This document shows, piece by piece, positions 27,583-36,300 of a stretch of DNA of 64,000 bases; the first letter of the stretch is position 1, and every line of letters starts with the position of its first letter. The stretch lies in contig CANMEE010000002.1 of NCBI GenBank assembly GCA_947496865.1, positions 1,302,393 through 1,366,392 of the forward strand. The letters are read 5' to 3'. The stretch is from an uncultured Sphingomonadaceae bacterium. Its GTDB lineage: Bacteria; Pseudomonadota; Alphaproteobacteria; Sphingomonadales; Sphingomonadaceae. The translations under genes and the position numbers were made by a program. Below the pieces are notes generated by a model. It worked only from the letters and a program-made list of their open reading frames with translations, ran no database searches and was not told where the DNA came from.

Positions 27583-28372
27583 ATGTAAAACAGCTACATC
27601 TAAAATGTTGGCCCGCAATTTCGGAAAAGCGGCTTTGGGAGCAATATTGCTCGTCGGGGTCAGCGGGGCTGCTTTGGCACAAAATATGGTTGTTCGTTCA
27701 ACCGGACCTTCCGCCAAATCCTATCCTGCTGGCAAAAAGCTTGCGAACAACGCGAAGTTGACGCTGAAAAAACTCGACAGAGTGACCGTCCTTGGCAAAG
27801 GCGGGACTCGCGTACTCAAGGGCCCTGGTACCTTTTCACTGGGTCAAACCGCTCGGACTAAATCGAGCAGTACCACCCGATTGGCGAGCTTCATCAATAA
27901 TCGCGGTAGCAGCCGGGCGAGAACCGGAGCGGTTCGCAGCGCAGGTGTCACGGCGGCCCCTGCGTCTCCGAAAAATCCGAATTTGTGGTATCTTGATGTT
28001 ACCAAAGGCGGAAAATTTTGTGTAGCCAATGCCAAAACCTTGGTATTGTGGCGTCCCGACTATACCGGATCAGCCACGGCTAGCATTGTCGAACCGGGGA
28101 ACGGCGCAGTAACCGAAGTCGCGTGGCGTAAAGGCAATCCACTGAAAAGTTGGCCCAAAGCGGAGGCGCCTATCACCGATGGCGCCAATTATCGGCTTAT
28201 CGGATCCAATGTAGAAAAATCCGTTGAAATCAACTTTGTGATGCTGAGTGAGGCGCCACAAAATCTTGATGAAGCGGCGACTGTGCTGATTGCCAATGGA
28301 TGTCAGAGTCAACTCGATCTGTTGGTCGAAACGCTCGATACCGGTTCGTCAGCCAGCCAAGAAGAAGGCTAG
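27569..28372 (+). CDS. Secreted protein of unknown function in the TPS operon
   Basis: The 267-residue protein is not one that I recognise. The ATG at 27569 is preferred because GGAGAAAG lies just upstream; an ATG at 27557 has none. A signal peptide runs to about SGAALAQN. Residues about 55-85 (KLTLKKLDRVTVLGKGG, then TRVLKGPGTFSLG) resemble the short beta-rich lead of FecR-type periplasmic domains, where a barrel-like strand set ends in a GPGT turn. A Ser/Arg/Ala-rich linker follows, then a C-terminal beta-rich domain (WYLDVTKGGKFCVANAKTLVLWRPD) with one Cys and another near the end. It overlaps the cyclase by 14 bases. The FecR likeness is a weak inference. Confidence 0.72.
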   Translation: MRSVECKTATSKMLARNFGKAALGAILLVGVSGAALAQNMVVRSTGPSAKSYPAGKKLANNAKLTLKKLDRVTVLGKGGTRVLKGPGTFSLGQTARTKSSSTTRLASFINNRGSSRARTGAVRSAGVTAAPASPKNPNLWYLDVTKGGKFCVANAKTLVLWRPDYTGSATASIVEPGNGAVTEVAWRKGNPLKSWPKAEAPITDGANYRLIGSNVEKSVEINFVMLSEAPQNLDEAATVLIANGCQSQLDLLVETLDTGSSASQEEG

Positions 28373-28382
28373 AATAAAAAAG

Positions 28383-28418
28383 GTTTCACGCCCTGAAGTG
28401 AGGGTTGGGGCGTGAAAC
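28383..28418. other. Strong intergenic hairpin inside the operon
   Basis: GTTTCACGCCC and GGGCGTGAAAC make a perfect 11-bp stem with a 14-base loop, flanked by A runs on both sides. Read on the plus strand it lacks a T tract, so it is not a normal terminator; read on the minus strand it has one, but no minus gene ends here. It sits between the small secreted protein and tpsB, and could stabilise the upstream mRNA or lower tpsBA expression. Confidence 0.55.
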
Positions 28419-28477
28419 AAAAAATACAATATTTCCAATGGGGGTCGCGCAGGAAATATTGAAAAACGGGGAAGACT

Positions 28478-30268
28478 ATGTCGCGAGCGCGCGCAACAAA
28501 AAAATTGGCTCTTTTGTTATCAATACCGGCAATCCTTTCGGCCCATGGAGTTTCTTGGGCACAATCGTCTGTCGCTGCACCAACAAGAGAAGAAATCCAG
28601 CGGGGCTTGCTGGGTCAGGCTGAAAAAGGTCAAGCACAGGCACTAACGGTCGAAGGCGGAGTAGAGCGATCTGCATGTCCGCTCGCCAATCCGGAATTTG
28701 CGGATGTGAAATTCACCCTGCAGTCCGTCGATTTTAACGGCCTAGGCGTCGTTGATGGATCAATGTTAGCGTCGGCCTATTCCGGCTATGTTGGTCAGGA
28801 AGTACCCGTTGCGATAGTCTGCGAAATACGCGACCGTGCGGCGACGATATTGCGCGGAGCTGGCTATCTTGCTGCCGTACAGGTTCCTCCCCAAACCATT
28901 GAGGGCGGCACGGTCAAATTTGACGTGCTGCTTGCGCGGATGACATCCGTGCAGGTGCGCGGCGATGCCGGGCCATCGGAAAAACTGCTCAAGCAATATA
29001 TCGACCGGCTGACCAACGAACCGGTTTTCAATATTGATGTGGCCGAACGTTATCTTCTTCTTGCCCGCGATATTCCCGGACTGGACGTGCGGTTGTCTTT
29101 GAGACCGGTAACGTCGGACGCGGAGGGCAAGCCTGGCGATGTCATCGGCGAGTTTAACGTTGTTCGAACTCCCGTCTACGTCGACACCAATATCCAGAAT
29201 TTCGGGTCCAAGCAGGTTGGTCGTTTTGGAGGTCTTCTGCGCGCTCGGTTTAACGGAATTACCGGTATGGGCGATGAAACCACCATCAGCGCCTATTCGA
29301 CTGCGGATTTGGACGAACAAAAAGTTTTGCAAGTCGGCCATGAATTTCGAGTTGGCGGCGAAGGGCTGCGTTTTGGTGGCAATTTCACCTACGCTTGGAC
29401 AGACCCTGAGCTCCCAGGCAATTTTGATATTGAGTCCGAGACATTGGTCGCTGGAATATATGGCGCTTATCCTTTTATCCGCAAACAAGGCCAAAATCTT
29501 TTCGGAACGGTCGGCTTTGAATATATTGACCAGAAGACCGACATTTTCGGCGCACGGTCTAATGAAGATAATCTGAGCATCGCCTATGCCCGATTGGATT
29601 ATAACGCGATTGAACCCGGCAGCATTTCCGGCCGTAACGGCTATTCGGCCTTTGAGCCGAAATGGGGCATGGCCGGGTCGCTGGAACTGCGCCAAGGTCT
29701 GAGTATTTTCGGCGCAAGCGACGGATGCGGTCCTGCCTTCGTCCGATGTATTGGGCAAACCGTGATACCAACCCGTGCTGATGGTGATCCGACTGCTTTT
29801 GTGGTCCGCGGGCAGGCGAAGCTCGACTATCGCCCTACCCCGCTTTTGGCGTTTACCTTGAAACCGCGCTTTCAATATTCACCTGATGCGCTGTTCTCCT
29901 ATGAAGAGATTTCGGGCGGCAATTATACAACTGGTCGCGGCTATGATCCCGGCACGATCATAGGCGATAGCGGCTATGGTCTGCAGACCGAGCTTAGCTA
30001 CGGGTCGCTGATTCCAGAATCGCCCGATGGCATCGCCTGGCAACCTTATGTTTATTTCGATCTGATGGGCGTCTGGAACAAAAATATTCCTGGAGATCCC
30101 CAGAAAATATACTCCGCTGGCGGCGGTATTCGAGCCACTATTGGTCGTCAGGCAAGCCTTGACGTGATGGCAGTTGTGCCGCTGAAACGCGGCCCACTGC
30201 AGACCCGCCGGGATAGCGCCCGAGCGCTCATGACATTGACCATACAACTCGCACCGTGGCGTCGCTGA
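28478..30268 (+). CDS. ShlB/FhaC/HecB-family two-partner secretion transporter (TpsB)
   Basis: The 596-residue outer-membrane protein is an Omp85-superfamily pore for a single partner exoprotein. It has a signal peptide to about VSWAQ, two POTRA-like modules (about residues 75-215, including TLQSVDFNGLGVVDG and SVQVRGDAGPSEKLL) and a 16-strand barrel. The conserved L6 loop motif is present as TTGRGYDPG near residue 485, and the C-terminal strand is ALMTLTIQLAPWRR. The RGY motif is required in FhaC-type transporters. It lies 58 bases upstream of the large exoprotein, its obvious substrate. The spacing after the upstream gene is 105 bases, with a hairpin between. Confidence 0.93.
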   Translation: MSRARATKKLALLLSIPAILSAHGVSWAQSSVAAPTREEIQRGLLGQAEKGQAQALTVEGGVERSACPLANPEFADVKFTLQSVDFNGLGVVDGSMLASAYSGYVGQEVPVAIVCEIRDRAATILRGAGYLAAVQVPPQTIEGGTVKFDVLLARMTSVQVRGDAGPSEKLLKQYIDRLTNEPVFNIDVAERYLLLARDIPGLDVRLSLRPVTSDAEGKPGDVIGEFNVVRTPVYVDTNIQNFGSKQVGRFGGLLRARFNGITGMGDETTISAYSTADLDEQKVLQVGHEFRVGGEGLRFGGNFTYAWTDPELPGNFDIESETLVAGIYGAYPFIRKQGQNLFGTVGFEYIDQKTDIFGARSNEDNLSIAYARLDYNAIEPGSISGRNGYSAFEPKWGMAGSLELRQGLSIFGASDGCGPAFVRCIGQTVIPTRADGDPTAFVVRGQAKLDYRPTPLLAFTLKPRFQYSPDALFSYEEISGGNYTTGRGYDPGTIIGDSGYGLQTELSYGSLIPESPDGIAWQPYVYFDLMGVWNKNIPGDPQKIYSAGGGIRATIGRQASLDVMAVVPLKRGPLQTRRDSARALMTLTIQLAPWRR

Positions 30269-30326
30269 TCATGATCACATTCAATAGCAAAAATACAAAT
30301 GACGCAGTTCAACCGAGGGCCGGACA

Positions 30327-33300
30327 ATGACACAGACAACAGGCACGCCCAAGCGGGCATATGGCAAAACCGCAATGCGGAAGCTACGATGGTTGTCTGG
30401 CGGTTCAGCCGTAGCAGCGACCATTTTTCTAGCCTCGATGCCACAAACCGTCAGGGCGCAAGCCTTTACGCCTGTTGCCGACCAGGCGTTGCAAGCGAAT
30501 ATTACCAGCTTTAGCGGAGGCGTTGCGTTTGACGGTCCCAGAACAACAGATTTAGACACGATCACTATATCCACATCCGAAGCGATCATCAATTGGCAAC
30601 CGCTCGACACCAATGCGGCAATATTGGATAGTAACGGCCTGTCCACAAACCCAATCAACATCCTGCCCAACGGTCGAACCTTACGTTTCTCGTCACCCAG
30701 TGTCGATTATACCGTGTTGAACCGTATTCTTCCATCAGCATCAGCCACCGGCCGGTCAGCCCAGTTTAACGGTGCGGTAGAGAGTTTAGTATCTGGAAAT
30801 CCAGGAGGCAATGTCTGGTTTTATAGCCCTGGCGGCATAATTGCTGGCGCTGGGTCTAGTTTCAATGTTGGTTCGTTGGTTTTAACCACCAATGATATCG
30901 ACACGACGGGCAGTTTATTCGGGGCTGGCGGAACGATCCGATTTAACGGTGTATCTGACAGTCTGTCTGCGGTCTCCATAGAGGATGGCGCGACAATAAC
31001 CGCGACAACGAATAACAGTTATGTGGCCCTTGTTGCGCCACGCGTCGTCCAAGGCGGGCGGGTAACAGTGAACGGCTCTGCCGCTTACGTCGCTGCTGAA
31101 CAGGTCGATCTCACAATTGATAACGGCTTGTTCGATATTGCCGTTACCGTAGGCACGAATGACGGTAATGTCGGCGCTGGAGGAGGCGGAAATGGAGTTG
31201 TTCATACCGGTGTGACAACCGGCGCATCTTCTGTGCCTATTCCAGATGATACCGGCACTATGACAAATGAGGCAAACCGCGACGCGCAAGCCATTTATCT
31301 GGTCGCGGTCCCAAAAAATGATGCCATCACGATGCTGGTTGGTGGTGAACTCGGCTATACGGCTGCATCCGATGCGACTATTGTAAATGGCGAGATCGTC
31401 TTGAGCGCAGGATATAATGTTTCGGTACAAGGCAGTACACAAAACGCGCAGGTCGCCCTTGAAGACATGCCCGTCAATGGCACAGCTACCAATATAGAAT
31501 TTACCGGAGGCTCATTTGATGCCGATGTTATTGGTAAAGCCGCAACGGCAATCAGCATGGTTTCCGACGACGCCAATGCCGGATTTGATATCAACAGCGC
31601 CATTAATGGTGATAGTTACAATCTAACTCTTGAGGCAGGCACACAGATTGATATCGGCGCTGAAGCGGGCGGCTTTACAAGAATCGCAGGTAACGTCAAC
31701 TTGCGTGCCGGAACTTCGGACGCAATCGGTGGTAATGTAAACATCATCGCAGTTAACGATCCGCAAAATCCGGATGGTCTTGGCGTGTTATCTGTTGGTG
31801 GTAACCTTTTCGTTGATGTCAGCGCGGCCGGCGCAGATGATTTTGTGGGCAATGTCAATAATGGTGGAACCGGAATCGGCGAAGACGCCATAGCCGGTAA
31901 TATCGCCATAAATGTGTCCAATGGCGGTGATTTCAGCGTTGACGGCGACACTCAGTTTTTAACAAATGCACAAGGCGGCAAAGGCGAAGTTTCTCATGGC
32001 CTGGGGCGTGCCGGTGATATTAGTATCAACCTGATCGACGCCACCAGTGACATCACTCTTTTGGGTTCGGTAGATTTTAATGCACAGACCCGCTCTGCCA
32101 TAGCGGGCAAAACAGGTGGAACAGGCGCTTCCGTTGTTGGAAACGACAGCATTGGCGGCAATGTGACATTCGATCTGCAAGGCGGATCAATGGAAACGGG
32201 TCGCATTGACATTGATGCAGGCGCAGTGGCGTCATCTGGGTCCAATGCGTCTGTTGCACAAAGCAACGATGCAACCGCCGGAGATCTGGATTTCAATATC
32301 ACAGGCGGTACACATACGTTCGGAGCGCTCATTGCATCAAGCAGGGCTCAGGCAGCGGGTTCATTCAATGATGCTGGTAATCCAACTTTCGGCGTTGCCA
32401 ACACGCCAATTGCGAACCTTCAGCTCAGCGGTGATGGAACGACACTGGATGTTACCGACGGAGTGAGCCTAAACACCGGAACAACCAGCAATACAGCGAT
32501 GGTAACGGGGATAATTTCTGTTGTAGATACCGGCGCTACTGGTGGTTTATTTGTCGGTAACAGCCTTAGCGTAAACGCGTCAGGCGATATTGATGTCATT
32601 GCCGACAATGGAGCTATCAACTTCGGGAACCTCTCGGCCAGTACAGGTTCCAATTTTGATGACAACGCGACACTAGTGGGTGGTGATATCAATGTAATAT
32701 CCCGCAATGGCGGCGACATATCCGGGCAACGCGGCTTTTTTGGTGCCGATGCAAACGTCCTCGGCTTTGGTGGCAATACCGTAAATGGTGTCGGCGGCAA
32801 TATCCTGATCTTCGCAGACAATTCATCCATTAGTTTTACTGACAACCTGTTTGCTGAGGCAGATGGTCGCGGCAGTGTTGATGGTGACAGCATAGGAACT
32901 GGCGGAACGATAAGGCTCCTTTTACAGGGCAACTCCGGGTCAATGACGCTTGGCGATTTGAGTTTTTCGACGGATGGATCAATTTTCTCTGATGTTGAAA
33001 CCGGCGCTGCGGAGCCCACTGGCAACGGCGGTGATGCCTTTGGCGGGACTGTTACACTTGATCTGTTAGGTGGAACATTTGTTGCCGACGACATAACGGT
33101 GCAGAGCAACGGTTTTGCCGGTTTTGCTGGCCACGACATATTTGGTAATGCCGCTGATGGCGGTGATGCAACCGGCGGCGATGTCATCATCAACTTGAAC
33201 GGCAGCAGTGCCACGGTAGATACATTTTCTGTTGTCGCCAGTGGATTGGGCGGCAGCGGCACCCGCGGTGATGATAGTAACGGCGAACAAGCCGGTAACG

Positions 33301-36300
33301 GGGGGGCTGGAACTGGTGGTAATGCGACCTTTAATGCAACATCTGGCTCATTGGATGTCAATCAGCTCACGGTAGATGCACTTGGCAATGCTTCACGTTC
33401 TGGCTCTTCCATATTCATAAGCGGTAGAGGTGGCAGAGGCCGCGGCACAGATGGTGGTGATGGCGGCTCTGGAACCGGCGGTACAGCGACTTTCAACCTT
33501 GACGGCACGTCCGTCGTAAATGCCCAAGAAGTGCTAATTAGTACAAGCGGCTATGGTGGAGACGCCGGCAGTACGAGTCCTGATTTTACCAATACGCCGT
33601 TTGTTCTTGGTGGCGCAGCCGGTCAGGGTGCCGACGGCATCGGCGGCTCGGCAACTTTCAACAATACAACCGGTACCATTAGCTTTAACCAACTAACGGT
33701 CGAATCGCTTGGTATAGGCAGTGACGGTGGATCCAACAGCGGCGACACCACTGGCACCGCGAACGCCAATGGTGGCAATGGCGGCGCAGGCGTCGGCGGC
33801 GCAGCGACCATAAACCTCAATCAGGATGACCTGACCAGTCCCAATTATGTCGTCGATACTAGCGCGACCGGCGGCGAAGGTGGCACCGGATTAAATGCCG
33901 GAAATGGTGGAGACGCCACCGGTGGCGCAGCGTTATTGACCATCAACAATGCGCAAGTCGCCCTAAACGCCCCTACGATCCGTTCCAATGCTTCCGGTGG
34001 TAATGGCGGCTTCACTGATGGTGATGGCGGCAACGGTGGCGATGGCGGAAGCGCGACCGGTGGAACAGCGACTTTGCAAGTTACCGGCGCGAATGGTTCT
34101 ATAAATATTGATACCAATAGCTTTATCATCAACGCCGATGCAAATGGTGGAAATGGCTCCTTCGGCGGCTTTACCTTTGGCGCTGGCACACCTGGTGATG
34201 GCGGTGACGGCGGCGATGGAACCGGCGGATCGGCACAAATAGTTGCTCGTACGGGCGGCGAGATTGTCATTAACCCCATTTCACCCTCGCCAACGCCAAC
34301 ACCAACGCCAGAGGCGTTCAACCTCTCTAGCTCAGGCAGAGGCGGCAACGGCGGCGTGGGCAGTAGTGTTGATATGCTCAGTGGCGGCACGCCTGGTGCC
34401 GGCGGTAATGGTGGCGTGGGTACGGGCGGCATGCCGACCCTTCTCGCGCAAGGCGGCACGATTACAGCAGGTGATATTAATTACTTTGCCAATGGTACCG
34501 GTGGTAACGCCGGCGCCGGAGGCGGCGATGGCGGGTTAGGCATATCATTTGGTACAAATGGTAGCGCTGGAGACGGCATTGGCGGCACGACCATATTGGA
34601 AGTGCAAGAAGGTAGTCCTGGCATAATTACCGCAGGCAATGTTGTAGCCCAAGCAAGCGGTGCACAGGGTGCCGGCGTTCCGCCTGTCGGCGTAGACATT
34701 GTTCTCCCGCCACTGGGCACGGGCGTCAGCGGACGGATAGAAATTACAGATACATCGACAGACCCGGCTGGCCTCATCAGTCTCGCCTCCCTGAACGCAA
34801 GCGCATTGGGCACAGCGGCGCCGACCAGCGGGTTCTTCATGACTGGCAATAGCGGGCCTATCACCGTTATCGGGGATGTCACAATCGACGTGGCTGGAAA
34901 TGCTGAATTTATCTATGATGGTGACGGCCAACTGGTGGTTGGCGGCCTGATGGATGTCATGAGCGGCGCGTCCATTCTCGTGTCCCACACGAACAACACG
35001 GCGGGCGCTACAACATCTATTGACGTTGCCAGTAGCTTCGATGCCCGGGCACAAAGCGAATTTGACAGCATGACCGGCTCGATCATCAATTCAGATGCGG
35101 CCATCACCATTCGCGCGGAGACCAATGCATCAGCCGCCGATCTAAGGGCTTTGAGTAATATCGATCTGTCTGCCGGGCAAAATGCTTTGCTCAACAATGC
35201 TTCGGTGACCGGGCCAGCGGTGACCTCTGTGTTTAGTACCGGTATATTGGTGTCTAACGGTATTTTTGTCCGGGCCGGCAGTAATGACGATCCGACCGTC
35301 CCGCAATTTGATCCCAATTTCAACGCAACCTTTACAGGAGATATATCATCATCCGGCGCAATCCGGATTGAAGCGGGAGGAAATGCCGTCTTCCAAACAG
35401 GTACAAATCTTGTTTCTGACAATCTGCTGCTGGTGCGCACCGGCGACGACATCATCATTCAATCCGGCGCGAGCATTGCGGCGGCCAATGATCCGGTCGA
35501 AACAGTGGATCCTTCAATCCCGTTCCTAAGTGAGAATAACCTGCTGCTGCTGGCCGGCGATATTGGCATGGGGACCCCGCTACTAAGCCCGCCGCTGACC
35601 CCGATTGCGTCGATCGTTGCAGCGGGTAACATCAATGCCAATGATTTTGCCTTGGTAATGACGGCAAATGCGATAGACGGTTTGGGAGGCGCGATTTCAG
35701 CCGGTTCAATCAGCGCTGACATCAACAACGCACCTTCCAACGCCGCCATAGCCGCCAGCGGTCAATCTGATGACAATGGCCTGCTGAGCGCGAGCTGCGT
35801 AGAGGGCAATTTATGCCTTGGCGCACTGACAGCTGACAATATTGTTTCCATCGGCCAAGCCGGTATTCCAATCCAGGCGATTATCGAGAATGGGGACGTT
35901 ATTGCCAATAGCATCTTGATATCGACGCGCCGCGATATTGTAATGGGCGCCGACGGTGTCCCTTCGCGGTTTGTCGCCAGCGACGAGATATTTGTGAACA
36001 GCACCGAAGGTGATGTGGACCTGCGCGATGCAGAACTGACGAGCGACACACTTGGCATCGAAGCAGCAGGAAGTCTGCTGGGTTCAGGATCGCTCAACAG
36101 TGGTAATGATATTGGCATTACCGTCGGCGGGGATATCTCGGCGGCTGCTATCAATACAGGTGGCGAGCTCACCACATCAGAAAATCGCGGCAACGCACTG
36201 GAAGGCTTTTACTCAGTTCCCGGCAGCATGAATGTCGGTGTTTTGACGGTTGGAGTCGGCGACGTGAACTATGACGCCGGTGGTGATTTCAGTTTTGATC

